From positions 1 through 64,000 of the forward strand of contig NC_022792.1 of the NCBI RefSeq assembly GCF_000504085.1: a stretch of 64,000 bases of DNA, written 5' to 3'. The notes under the pieces were generated by a model that saw only the letters and a program-made list of their open reading frames with translations, ran no database searches and had not been told where the DNA came from. Position numbers and translations under genes: made by a program. Below are positions 43,741-52,501 of the stretch, in pieces (the first letter of the stretch is position 1; every line of letters begins with the position of its first letter). Source of the DNA: Pseudothermotoga elfii DSM 9442 = NBRC 107921. Its GTDB lineage: Bacteria > Thermotogota > Thermotogae > Thermotogales > DSM-5069.

Positions 43741-44712
43741 CTATTCTTTGTACAAACCGATCTCTCTGAGTATTTCTTTATAGTTTTCATTAACTTTATC
43801 CAGGTAATTTTCGAAATCTTTTCCATTCATAAATGCCTTAGTCCAGCTGTATTTCGAAACAATTTTGTCCCACTCTGGTCTTTGAACCATTTTGCTAAAA
43901 GTATTTATCCAATAATCCACTGCATACGATGGCATATCCGGTGGTCCAAAGAATCCACGCCAATTTATGAATTCCGCGTCTATTCCTTCCTCTCTAAGAG
44001 TAGGGACAGATGACAAAATACCTCCTACTCGCTGTGGAGCAGTTACCGCTAAAACTCTTACTGCTCCTGCCTGCATTGCTGTAACAGTTTCAGCCAGCCC
44101 GGTGGATAAAACATCTATATGCCCTCCGAGTAAAGCCGCCAGATGTTCTCCTTCCTGAAAAGAAACGTAAGTTATATCTTTTAAATTTTTCACACCGGCT
44201 GCTTTTGCTGCAATGAGAAACTGTATATGGTCCATAGAACCAAACGAAGATATTCCACCCACTTTAATACTCTTGGGATCTTTTTTCAAAGCTTCCATAA
44301 TTTCTGATATACTGTTGAATTTCGATTTTTTTGAAACTGCGAATGCTCCATAGTCATGTATCAACATTGCAAGCGGGGTAAGATTTTTATAAGAATAACC
44401 TGTCTGACCGGTTAGATTTATCAACAGCAATGGCGGAGAAAAAACTATCATCGTGTATGGATCGCCTTTTTTACTTTGCATATGAGCCAAACCAACACCG
44501 CCTCCCCCTCCTGGCATGTTGACCACAATTATTGGCTGATCCACCAAATTAGTCTCTTTCAAAATTTGAGAAACCACTCTTGCTGTTGTATCCCATCCTC
44601 CTCCAGGACCTGCAGGAGCTATAAATGTGATAGGTTTTGCCGGGTAAATTTCCGCGAATAAAATCCCGGTAAAAAATACAGCTAACATAAAAATTCCAAA
44701 CCTTAATTTCAT
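43741..44712 (-). CDS. tctC: tripartite tricarboxylate transporter receptor (TctC)
   Basis: Periplasmic solute receptor of the Bug/TctC family, 323 residues with signal peptide (FGIFMLAVFFTGILFAEIYP). Family landmarks: YPAKPITFIAPAGPGGGWDTTARV, VVNMPGGGGGVGLAHM, GGISSFGSMDHIQFLIAAKAAG (two-fold beta-strand/helix contacts holding the carboxylate), and LGGHIDVLSTGLAETVTAMQAGAVRVLAV. First gene of the leftward tctCBA-gntR operon, with SD GGGAGGTGG and the palindromic operator just upstream. Confidence 0.95.
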   Translation of the reverse strand: MKLRFGIFMLAVFFTGILFAEIYPAKPITFIAPAGPGGGWDTTARVVSQILKETNLVDQPIIVVNMPGGGGGVGLAHMQSKKGDPYTMIVFSPPLLLINLTGQTGYSYKNLTPLAMLIHDYGAFAVSKKSKFNSISEIMEALKKDPKSIKVGGISSFGSMDHIQFLIAAKAAGVKNLKDITYVSFQEGEHLAALLGGHIDVLSTGLAETVTAMQAGAVRVLAVTAPQRVGGILSSVPTLREEGIDAEFINWRGFFGPPDMPSYAVDYWINTFSKMVQRPEWDKIVSKYSWTKAFMNGKDFENYLDKVNENYKEILREIGLYKE

Positions 44713-44764
44713 AACACCACCTCCCGATATAAAATTTCATGTTAAAATATTTTTTGAGATATCA

Positions 44765-44794
44765 CATATAATATATGATATCATATATTATATG
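44765..44794. promoter_or_regulatory. 30-bp perfect palindrome between tctC and the lyase gene
   Basis: Half-site CATATAATATATGAT followed directly by its exact complement, centred on GATATC. It occupies the 157-bp divergent control region, overlapping where both promoters should be. Likely operator for the GntR/FCD regulator of the tct operon, controlling both directions. Confidence 0.7.
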
Positions 44795-44869
44795 GTTCAA
44801 AGCAATTATATAACATGTTACATCTAAAAACAAATCTCAGAATATCTTTACTTTGGGAGGGTATGGCCA

Positions 44870-45754
44870 ATGAATTCAAAATCTTTTGAAAAAGCTAAAA
44901 AATTGAGAGAATATCTTCAAAGAGAAGGTGTTCTGACACTCAGGGTTTGTGCATACGATGCGCTCTCGGCTGTTTTAATAGAAAGAGCAGGTTTCGAAGT
45001 TGTTGGAACAACTGGGTATGGTATTTCTGCATCACTCATAGGGCAACCTGACATAGGTCTTGTTGGGTTTGCTGAAATGCTTGAAAGAGTGAGAACAATT
45101 GTTAATGCTACCGAACTGCCCGTCGATGCAGACATTGATACAGGTTATGGAAATGCGTTGAATGTTTTCTGGGCTGTAAAAAATTTTGCCAGAGTAGGCG
45201 TGGCTGGCATCAGGCTGGAAGATCAGGTCTGGCCAAAAAGATGTGGACACATGGAGGGAAAAAATATAGTTCCTCTCGAGGAGATGATTAACAAGATAAA
45301 AGCAGCCACCGATGCGAAAAATGAAGAAAATCCGGAAATGGTAATAGGTGCAAGAACTGATGCAAGAACAGTAGCCGGATTTGAAGAAGTGGTTCGTAGG
45401 GCTAAAGCTTACGCAGAAGCCGGGGCAGATTACGTTTATGTCGAAACTCCACAATCACTTTATGAGATTGAAACGCTTGTTAGAGAAGTATCCAAGCCAA
45501 TCTCTTTTAACATCATACCTGGTGGAAAAACACCTATTTTTGAACTGGAGAAACTCGCCGAGTTAGGGGTTAAGTATCTATCTGTCCCGATGATATGTCT
45601 GTATCCTGCGACAAAAGCTATTATGGAAGCTCTAAATGCGCTTAAAAACAAAGATCTTGAAAAAATATCACATATGGGTGTCAACTGGTCTGAATTCAAT
45701 GAAATTGTTGGAATAAAAAAATGGAATAAATTAGAAACAAAATATTCGAAATAA
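44870..45754 (+). CDS. isocitrate lyase / PEP mutase superfamily lyase (methylisocitrate-lyase-like)
   Basis: TIM-barrel C-C lyase of 294 residues. CAYDALSAVLIERAGFEVVGTTGYGISAS opens the fold, DADIDTGYGNALNV binds Mg, and PKRCGHMEGK is the active-site cysteine loop K(R/K)CGH of methylisocitrate/isocitrate lyases; ARTDAR follows near 160. The Cys argues for a lyase rather than oxaloacetate decarboxylase or PEP mutase. Divergent from the tricarboxylate transporter across a shared operator, so it may split the imported tricarboxylate (for example 2-methylisocitrate or dimethylmalate) into pyruvate and a second acid (inference). Confidence 0.88.
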   Translation: MNSKSFEKAKKLREYLQREGVLTLRVCAYDALSAVLIERAGFEVVGTTGYGISASLIGQPDIGLVGFAEMLERVRTIVNATELPVDADIDTGYGNALNVFWAVKNFARVGVAGIRLEDQVWPKRCGHMEGKNIVPLEEMINKIKAATDAKNEENPEMVIGARTDARTVAGFEEVVRRAKAYAEAGADYVYVETPQSLYEIETLVREVSKPISFNIIPGGKTPIFELEKLAELGVKYLSVPMICLYPATKAIMEALNALKNKDLEKISHMGVNWSEFNEIVGIKKWNKLETKYSK

Positions 45755-45761
45755 AAACAAA

Positions 45762-45790
45762 GGCGGGGCAGGCCCGCCAGTTAATTTATT
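45762..45790. terminator. probable terminator between lyase and LtaS-like genes
   Basis: Six-pair GC stem GGCGGG-GCAGG-CCCGCC (45762-45778) then AGTTAATTTATT. Located between two convergent stops (45754 and 45793). The U-run is interrupted, so strength is uncertain. Confidence 0.6.
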
Positions 45791-45792
45791 AT

Positions 45793-47586
45793 TCAGCGCA
45801 ATTTTGCCAAAGTTGCTTCGGCTGTTTCAAGCATATTCTTTGAAGTCTCTATTTGCTTTACGGCTGCTTTAAATCCATCCAGACATTCATAATATGGCAG
45901 AGAGGTACCCTCAATATAATTCACAGCCAGACTGTTCTGCAGGATTCCATCTTTCGATATCTCGAAATATCTTTCATCGTCAACAAAAGAACCATCCGGA
46001 ACATGGTATCGTAAAGCTACAAAACCATCTTCAGTATTGAGCAAATCCCTGCCAAACGAAACCACGCCGGAATCGTCTATCCCTATTACATTAAGAACTG
46101 TACGCAAGAAATCTATCTGCCCCCCAACGGTACTTACAATTTCATTGATTTTGCAACCCGGGATATGAAAAATTAGAGGAATATTCATAGCCTCTTTGTA
46201 TGTATATTCTTTTTCAAAGATCGCAGACAACCTTTCTTTTGATTCTTTATTGAATGGATATAAACCTGCATGATCTCCATACAGTATAAGAATGCATCTC
46301 TCATACAACCCTGCTTTTTTCAGCCTATCTACAAAAATTCCAAGGGCGTAATCTGCATAATGAACTGCCTGAAGATAGTTTCCAAACATCGTATTCTCAT
46401 CTTCCGGTAAAAGCATAAGTTTTCTATATTGTTCCGGTATAACAAAAGGGCTATGACTTGATACTGTTACGAGAAAGGAAAAAAATGGTTCGGGATAGTT
46501 TTTCAAAACATCCACAGACTGTTCGAAAAAGGAAACATCATTCAACCCCATACCGAATACTTCATCCTGATTGAAATCTTCCAAACTAAGGAATTTTTCA
46601 AAACCAAGATGAGGGTATATTTTGAATCTATTCCAGAACCAACCAACGTTACCGTGCATTGCCACTGTATGAAATCCATGATTTTTCAATATCCTTGGTA
46701 GAGCATAAAAATCTATATCAGCATACTTTTCATAAGCAACTTCGTCGCCTGGCACATGCAAAGAGACAAGCGAAACAAATTCCGCATCGGCAGTGTTTCC
46801 TATACCTGTTTGTTGATAGTAATTGTTGAAATATATCGAATCATTCCTGACAAGTTTGTTGAGGTTTGGTGTGACTTCCTGACCGTTATATCTCATATTC
46901 ACCAGAAAATTCTGGAATGATTCAAGTTGGACAACTATGATATTTCTATTTGAAGCAATGGACCAATATTTTTTGGAAGATGGCTGCTCGTGGTTCATAT
47001 GAGTCACTGAATAGTTCTCTCGCTCAGGTTTCGAAAAGACTGTAGCAATATCAAAAATATGGTACGCAAAAAAGCCATATCTGTTAAAAACCTGGCCAGG
47101 CTTCAATTTTTCGGATACAAGGGGAACAATTGCAAATACACTACATAAAATCATTGTCAAAAACAATCCTTTGGGAGTACTGAAATCAGTTGTTCTCAAT
47201 TGTAAATAACGCCTTCTATCAAAAATCCCAAGTGGTATTAAATCTGCAACAAACAGCAGGGAAAAAAAATTTGTGAAATACCTTATATTTGCCCCAAGTT
47301 TTCCAACTTGAGGCAGGAGAACAAGCTGTTTAACAGACGGAAGATTGCCAAAGTTCTGAAAATAGAGAAAATCTATAAAAAGTGCTATGGATATTACGCA
47401 ATAAAGACCAAACCCCCATTCTCTGAAAAAGAAAGTGAACAGAAGAAAAAACAGAATCAGCCAGCCAGTTGTACTCAGGAGAGTTGAAAATCTCAAAACC
47501 TCTGGTACCGTCGTATAGAAACCGAAGATCTTCAAGCTGCTTAAAATAAGTAAAAACAACATGTAATTCAACGTAGACTTCAGCAT
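45793..47586 (-). CDS. LtaS-like membrane sulfatase / phosphoglycerol transferase
   Basis: 597-residue protein: about five membrane helices (1-165), then an extracytoplasmic sulfatase-fold domain. VVQLESFQNF supplies the metal-binding Glu, GIGNTADAEF the catalytic Thr, AMHGNVGWFWNR the substrate region and ILYGDHAGLYPF the C-terminal Asp-His metal pair, all as in LtaS-type lipoteichoic-acid synthases and OpgB/MdoB phosphoglycerol transferases. Thermotogales are not known for teichoic acids, so the acceptor may be a glycolipid or envelope glycan (inference). ATG start; divergent from the deacetylase cassette. Confidence 0.9.
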   Translation of the reverse strand: MLKSTLNYMLFLLILSSLKIFGFYTTVPEVLRFSTLLSTTGWLILFFLLFTFFFREWGFGLYCVISIALFIDFLYFQNFGNLPSVKQLVLLPQVGKLGANIRYFTNFFSLLFVADLIPLGIFDRRRYLQLRTTDFSTPKGLFLTMILCSVFAIVPLVSEKLKPGQVFNRYGFFAYHIFDIATVFSKPERENYSVTHMNHEQPSSKKYWSIASNRNIIVVQLESFQNFLVNMRYNGQEVTPNLNKLVRNDSIYFNNYYQQTGIGNTADAEFVSLVSLHVPGDEVAYEKYADIDFYALPRILKNHGFHTVAMHGNVGWFWNRFKIYPHLGFEKFLSLEDFNQDEVFGMGLNDVSFFEQSVDVLKNYPEPFFSFLVTVSSHSPFVIPEQYRKLMLLPEDENTMFGNYLQAVHYADYALGIFVDRLKKAGLYERCILILYGDHAGLYPFNKESKERLSAIFEKEYTYKEAMNIPLIFHIPGCKINEIVSTVGGQIDFLRTVLNVIGIDDSGVVSFGRDLLNTEDGFVALRYHVPDGSFVDDERYFEISKDGILQNSLAVNYIEGTSLPYYECLDGFKAAVKQIETSKNMLETAEATLAKLR

Positions 47587-47678
47587 CTAATCGCCTCCAG
47601 TGAAAGATTATACAACTACATTAGTAATCATTGTGGTAAAGTTAAATAGAGCCGAAAAACAAGAAAGAAGGTGAATGT

Positions 47679-48425
47679 ATGAATTCTTTACTAGAACATC
47701 TCAGAAATTTTTTCAAAATGCCAGATTTAGAGGAATACAGAACAATTCTATGCATACAACCTCACCCAGATGACGCAGATATAGGTATGGGAGCAACGGT
47801 GGCAAAGCTATCTGAAAAAGGCGCTAAAGTTTTCTACCTCACAGTGACAGATGGTAGTGCCGGTTCAACCAACGAAAGATTAATCGGAGAGACTTTGAGC
47901 AAAATACGCAAAGAAGAGCAAGAAAAAGCTGCTGAAATTCTTGGTGTACATGACCTGATCTGGCTTGATTTCGAAGACTTAGGAGATTACCAGTTGAAAG
48001 AATTAAGGTCAATGATAGCAGAACATATCGTTGTCTTAAAGCCCGATATCGTTTTTACCGTTGACCCATTTTTACCATATGAAATTCACCCGGATCATAT
48101 AAAATGCGGTTTCGCTGCTGCCCAGGCGAGTAGTTTTTATAAATTGCCAAAAATTTCCAAATTTAGAACCGATCATATCCTGCACGCGATTGGTTTTTTC
48201 AACACAGCCAATCCTAATAACTTTTATCAGATCGAGAGAAAGCACCTTGAAAAAAAGTTTCTTGCACTATCCCATCATAAAAGCCAATTTGATGAAAAAA
48301 CTCTTCAGACATTATATTTTTATTTAGAAGAGAGGGCAAAGGTTGGAGAAGACAAACTGGCAGAGTCATTCAAAATACTGCCCCCTGTTATGCTCCACGT
48401 TTTTCCAGAAGCGCAGGATTTCTAA
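47679..48425 (+). CDS. PIG-L / LmbE family deacetylase
   Basis: Zinc-dependent N-deacetylase fold, 248 residues. CIQPHPDDADIGMGATVAKL gives the HPDD metal/catalytic motif, FYLTVTDGSAGSTN the second, and EIHPDHIKCG the downstream HxxH. The family removes acetyl from GlcNAc-containing lipids, mycothiol precursors or, in archaeal Dac enzymes, diacetylchitobiose. ATG after AAGGTG. First gene of a cassette with a sugar kinase, a GH4 phosphoglycosidase and a GPH carrier, pointing to an N-acetylated disaccharide substrate (inference). Confidence 0.9.
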   Translation: MNSLLEHLRNFFKMPDLEEYRTILCIQPHPDDADIGMGATVAKLSEKGAKVFYLTVTDGSAGSTNERLIGETLSKIRKEEQEKAAEILGVHDLIWLDFEDLGDYQLKELRSMIAEHIVVLKPDIVFTVDPFLPYEIHPDHIKCGFAAAQASSFYKLPKISKFRTDHILHAIGFFNTANPNNFYQIERKHLEKKFLALSHHKSQFDEKTLQTLYFYLEERAKVGEDKLAESFKILPPVMLHVFPEAQDF

Positions 48426-48438
48426 GGGAGGAAAGAAA

Positions 48439-49404
48439 ATGTACTTCATGGGTATCGATGTAGGTGGAAGTAAAACAGATGTTGCTATCGTTGATAAAAA
48501 TGGAAAATTGATCTCTCACGTCAGAGCTTCAGGGGCAAATTATCAAGGAGTAGGAGTGCAGAAAGCCTACGAAATTTTAAAAAGTGCTATAAACGATGCT
48601 TTGCAAAAATCCAGTTTAAATTATAATGAGCTTTCGTACTCTTACTTTGGTGTTGCCGGTGCAGATATGGAGTATGAAATAAAAATTGTTAAATCCATAC
48701 TCGAAAGACTCCAATTGAAAAACTATGACTTTGATAATGACGGTAGAATAGCCCTGAAATCTGGTACTTTCGACGATAAAGGCATCCTGATAAGTTGTGG
48801 AACCGGCGGAATAACCTATGCAGGAGATGGGAAGAAGATCGCAAGAAAGGGCGGCTTTTCGAGATTCTTCGGTGAAAGACTTGGAGCATTCGTTATCGCA
48901 AGTATGGTAGCTTCTGCTATTATCAGGTCAAAAGATCAAAGAGATGAAAACACACTTATGAAACAAATATTCGAATCAAAAATAAACCAGCCGATAGAAG
49001 AAATAATGCATTATGAATATGCAAATGAGGATAAGTCAAAGTTAGCAGAATATGCCATTTTACTCATACAATCTCTTTACGAAGCCGCTCATCAATTTGA
49101 CTATGTAGCACTTAGAATAATGGGAAATATTGTCGATGAAATAATAAAAATTGTTACAGCATACAGAAAAGAAATGTATTTTACCTCTCCTGTAAAGGTT
49201 GTCTTAGAGGGAAGCTTTTTCAAAAAAGCAGATCCAATACTGATAAACATGATACAGTCAGCTCTTAGCGACGAATACATTCTCATAATTCCAAAACATC
49301 CTCCTGTGGTTGGTGCGGTGCTACTCGCTGCTGAAAAAGCAGGTTATAAATACGATGAAAATTTTATCGCCAATTTACTGAGTCACTGGGGGGGTAAAAA
49401 ATGA
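48439..49404 (+). CDS. BadF/BadG-type ATPase, N-acetylglucosamine-kinase-like
   Basis: Actin-fold sugar kinase of 321 residues. MGIDVGGSKTDVAIVDKNG is phosphate-1, YFGVAGADME and NDGRIAL lie at the sugar site, ISCGTGGITYAGD is phosphate-2, and RKGGFSRFFGERLGAFVIA matches GlcNAc kinase. The frame opens at 48343 but ATG 48439, after GGGAGGAAAG, is the start. Its stop overlaps the GH4 start (ATGA). Such kinases phosphorylate GlcNAc or glucosamine and, in this setting, might phosphorylate a disaccharide for GH4 (inference). Confidence 0.88.
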   Translation: MYFMGIDVGGSKTDVAIVDKNGKLISHVRASGANYQGVGVQKAYEILKSAINDALQKSSLNYNELSYSYFGVAGADMEYEIKIVKSILERLQLKNYDFDNDGRIALKSGTFDDKGILISCGTGGITYAGDGKKIARKGGFSRFFGERLGAFVIASMVASAIIRSKDQRDENTLMKQIFESKINQPIEEIMHYEYANEDKSKLAEYAILLIQSLYEAAHQFDYVALRIMGNIVDEIIKIVTAYRKEMYFTSPVKVVLEGSFFKKADPILINMIQSALSDEYILIIPKHPPVVGAVLLAAEKAGYKYDENFIANLLSHWGGKK

Positions 49405-50654
49405 AAATAACGGTTATTGGTGCCGGAAGTACTTATACCCCGGAGCTTGTCAAAGGCATCATGGACATATCCAGCGAAGTAAAAGTAGACGAGCTTATTC
49501 TGTACGATCTGGAAGAATCGGAAGAAAAGCTTGAAACTATATACCAGTTCAGCAAAAGACTGGTAAAAGACCTTTTCAAAGTGGTGAAACCGAAAAATTT
49601 GATCGATGCACTTCAAGGAGCCGATTATGTGATTTTTCAATTCAGAGTTGGTTTTCTCAAAGCAAGAGAAAATGATGAAAAAATTCCCCTTCGTTACAAT
49701 CTGATCGGCCAGGAAACAACAGGCATGGGAGGATTTTCCTGCGCACTGAGAACATTTCCAGTCATTGAAAAATACATCGAGCTGGTTGACAAATATAGCA
49801 AAGCAACAGTCATAAACTTTACCAATCCTTCGGGTCACATAACAGAATTCGTGATGAATTATATAGGTTTCGAAAGATTCATAGGTTTGTGCAATATTCC
49901 GGTAAATTTGCTTCACATGATTTCACAGGTAACTGGATATCCGCCGAAAGACATATTCGTCAAATACTATGGATTGAATCACCTGACATTTCTTGAAAAA
50001 GTCTACTTGAAAAATGAAGATGCAACTGAGAAATTGCTTGAGACCGTTAAATTGGAACTTGCAAATATACCAAAGGAAGATTTTCCGGGCTGGTTAATAG
50101 AATGCCTGAAGATGTATCCGAATTCTTATTTGAGATACTATCTTATGGAGAAAAAAATGCTCAAAAAAATAAAAAAAGAAGGTACACGTGCCGAAAAAGT
50201 AATCTCCATTGAAAAGCAGCTGCTCGAACTTTACAAAACAGGTGATAAAATCCCTGATCAGCTTTCTCAGCGAGGCGGTAGCATGTATTCAACGGCAGCA
50301 GCCTATCTTATCAGAGATCTGCATCTTTCAAATGGTTCGGTGCATATACTAAATACAAGAAATAATGGAGCCATCAGCAATCTCCCTGATGATTACGTTT
50401 TGGAAATACCATGTATGGTCAAAGCCGGAAAAGTTTTTCCAACCTCACTTGGTATTGCTGATGAATTTGCATCCGGGCTTATCCATATTGTAAAAATGTA
50501 CGAGCGCATAACTATCGACGCATACCTTAAAAAATCGAAGAACCTCGCGCTCAAGGCCATGCTTCTACACCCGCTGGGCCCAGATGTTGAAGATGCTCCA
50601 AAATTACTCGAAGATATTTTAAACGCAAACAAAGATTTCATTAAACTTGAATAG
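49401..50654 (+). CDS. glycoside hydrolase family 4 (6-phospho-beta-glucosidase-like)
   Basis: NAD+ and Mn2+ dependent glycosidase that works by redox elimination, 417 residues. ITVIGAGSTYTPELVKGI is the dinucleotide fold; NLIGQETTGMGGFSCALRTFPV and INFTNPSGHITEF are conserved; FIGLCNIP holds the metal-binding Cys and YGLNHLTF the metal His; SQRGGSMYSTAAAYLI carries the late Tyr. The pattern is closest to BglT/ChbF 6-phospho-beta-glycosidases rather than alpha enzymes. ATGA overlap with the kinase suggests the kinase makes its phosphorylated substrate. Confidence 0.92.
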   Translation: MKITVIGAGSTYTPELVKGIMDISSEVKVDELILYDLEESEEKLETIYQFSKRLVKDLFKVVKPKNLIDALQGADYVIFQFRVGFLKARENDEKIPLRYNLIGQETTGMGGFSCALRTFPVIEKYIELVDKYSKATVINFTNPSGHITEFVMNYIGFERFIGLCNIPVNLLHMISQVTGYPPKDIFVKYYGLNHLTFLEKVYLKNEDATEKLLETVKLELANIPKEDFPGWLIECLKMYPNSYLRYYLMEKKMLKKIKKEGTRAEKVISIEKQLLELYKTGDKIPDQLSQRGGSMYSTAAAYLIRDLHLSNGSVHILNTRNNGAISNLPDDYVLEIPCMVKAGKVFPTSLGIADEFASGLIHIVKMYERITIDAYLKKSKNLALKAMLLHPLGPDVEDAPKLLEDILNANKDFIKLE

Positions 50655-50665
50655 GAGTGGAAAAG

Positions 50666-51982
50666 GTGAAAAATTTCCTATACAGTCTGGGATCTTTCAG
50701 TTCTGCTTTGTTTTCCAACGCGATCTCCACCTTTGCCATTTTCTACTACGTCGATGTTTTAAAAGCCCCGCCTCATTTAATAAGCATAATCATGGTGTTA
50801 TACGGAATCTGGAACGCTATAAATGATCCTCTATTCGGATATCTTTCCGACACAACGAAGACAAGATGGGGAAGAAGAAAGCCCTATATTGTATGGTTTT
50901 CCCTGCCCCTAACAATAAGTTTTGCCATGTTCTGGGCACCACCTTTCGATAGCTCCCAGAAAACAGCTCTGGTTATTTACTACCTGATTATGATCTTTCT
51001 ATTTGATACGTTTTTCACCATAGTTTTCCTGAACTGGACTGCTTTGTTTCCAGAGATGTATCCAACCCTCAAAGAACGCGCAAAAATCTCCGGACTAAGG
51101 CAAATTCTTGCCATACCGGGACTTTTACTTGGAGTAGCAGTTACCCCTGTAATTGCTGCAAAGATTGGATGGGGGAAAATGGGTGCGGTCTTTGCAGTGA
51201 TTGGTGGTTCTATCCTCTATATGACACTGTTTGGAATTAAGGAAAACCCGGAGTTTTCTCATCAACAAACTCTGAATATAATTGAGGCAATAAAGTTCAC
51301 CTTTTTCAACAGGTCTTTTTTCACCTATGTCGTGCCGTCATTTCTTTTACAATTTACATACACCATGCTGACAGCTACACTCCCATTTTATGCAAAATAT
51401 GTCCTCAAAGCCAGTGAGACACAAACTACTTTGCTTTTAGCTTCAATATTCGTCGTGGCTTTTTTCCTCATACCCGTCTGGCAAAAAATAACAGCGAAGA
51501 TAGGAGCCAAAAAAACCATGAAGGTTTCAATGATTTTGTGGGCAATACTCCTGATTGGTTTTGGATTCGTGAAAACCTTTTTTCAAGCAATTATATTAAC
51601 CTCTGCTCTTGCCATGAGCCTTGCCGGAGCTCTGATCGTCTTTGACATAATGATTGCCGATATATCTGACGAAGATGAGATTAAAACTGGCAAGAGGAGA
51701 GAAGGAATGTATTTTGGAGCAAACGCGCTTATAATAAGGCTCGGCATCTCTTTGAACTCGTTAATCATGGGATTTGTGCTTTCTTCAAGCGGATATGATG
51801 CAAATTTACCTGCAGAAATGCAACCACTAACGGCTGTTTCCGGATTCAGAATTCTATGCAGTGTCGTACCAATAATTGCTACGATAGGTGGTCTACTTAT
51901 TTTGAAATACTACCCACTTGAGGGCGATTATCTAAATCGAATTAAAGAAAAGATTAAAAATATGCGTGGCGAGGAAGTATGA
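50666..51982 (+). CDS. GPH-family sugar/cation symporter
   Basis: Twelve-span carrier of the glycoside-pentoside-hexuronide family (MelB-like), 438 residues. FYYVDVLKAPP in helix 1, GIWNAINDPLFGYLSDTTKTRWGRRKPYI is the GPH signature with the cation-site Asp and the loop 2-3 motif, and a second-half DISDEDEIKTGKRREGMYFGA is diagnostic. Expected to import a glycoside with Na+ or H+, here in place of a PTS. GTG 50666 lies 8 nt after AGGAG; GTG 50657 overlaps the SD. The stop overlaps rsmD (ATGA). Confidence 0.93.
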   Translation: MKNFLYSLGSFSSALFSNAISTFAIFYYVDVLKAPPHLISIIMVLYGIWNAINDPLFGYLSDTTKTRWGRRKPYIVWFSLPLTISFAMFWAPPFDSSQKTALVIYYLIMIFLFDTFFTIVFLNWTALFPEMYPTLKERAKISGLRQILAIPGLLLGVAVTPVIAAKIGWGKMGAVFAVIGGSILYMTLFGIKENPEFSHQQTLNIIEAIKFTFFNRSFFTYVVPSFLLQFTYTMLTATLPFYAKYVLKASETQTTLLLASIFVVAFFLIPVWQKITAKIGAKKTMKVSMILWAILLIGFGFVKTFFQAIILTSALAMSLAGALIVFDIMIADISDEDEIKTGKRREGMYFGANALIIRLGISLNSLIMGFVLSSSGYDANLPAEMQPLTAVSGFRILCSVVPIIATIGGLLILKYYPLEGDYLNRIKEKIKNMRGEEV

Positions 51983-52500
51983 AGATAACAGGAGGAACCC
52001 TCAAAGGCTACCATTTGAATCCCGTTCCTGATTCAAGGACGAGATATACAACTTCACTTGTGAGACAGGCTGTTTTCAACATGATTGATGTTTCACAAAG
52101 CAGTTTTTTAGAGCTTTTTTGCGGGAGCGCTGTGATGTCAATCGAAGCGCTGAGCCGCGGAGCAAAACACGCTGTTGCGGTTGATATTTCAAGCAAAGCA
52201 ATTAAAACCGCCATTGAAAATGCGAAAAAATGCGGGGTTGAACTCAAAATTGTGAAATCCGATTTCAGAAAATTCATCAACCTCTGCAACGACAATTTTG
52301 ATGTTGTTTTTGCCGATCCTCCATATAATCTTGGCTTTGTTCAAAAACTTCTCGAGCTTCTTTCAATAAAGCCGTCTCTCGGTCAGATAATCATTATTGA
52401 AAAAGCAGCAGCAGAACAGGTTGTTATCCCTGAAAAATTAAAAATTCTGAAATCAAAAAAATATGGGGAAACGGAGGTTCTTGTGATTGCAAGAACATAA
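51979..52500 (+). CDS. rsmD: 16S rRNA (guanine966-N2)-methyltransferase
   Basis: SAM-dependent enzyme modifying G966 of 16S rRNA, 173 residues. MKITGGTLKGYHLNPVPDS..TRYTTSLVRQAVFNMI is the classic N-terminal RsmD sequence, LELFCGSAVMSIEALSRGA the SAM loop, and VVFADPPYNLGF the (D/N)PPY catalytic motif. A housekeeping gene attached by an ATGA overlap to the end of a sugar operon. It ends one base from the convergent FGGY kinase gene with no terminator seen. Confidence 0.95.
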   Translation: MKITGGTLKGYHLNPVPDSRTRYTTSLVRQAVFNMIDVSQSSFLELFCGSAVMSIEALSRGAKHAVAVDISSKAIKTAIENAKKCGVELKIVKSDFRKFINLCNDNFDVVFADPPYNLGFVQKLLELLSIKPSLGQIIIIEKAAAEQVVIPEKLKILKSKKYGETEVLVIART

Positions 52501-52501
52501 A

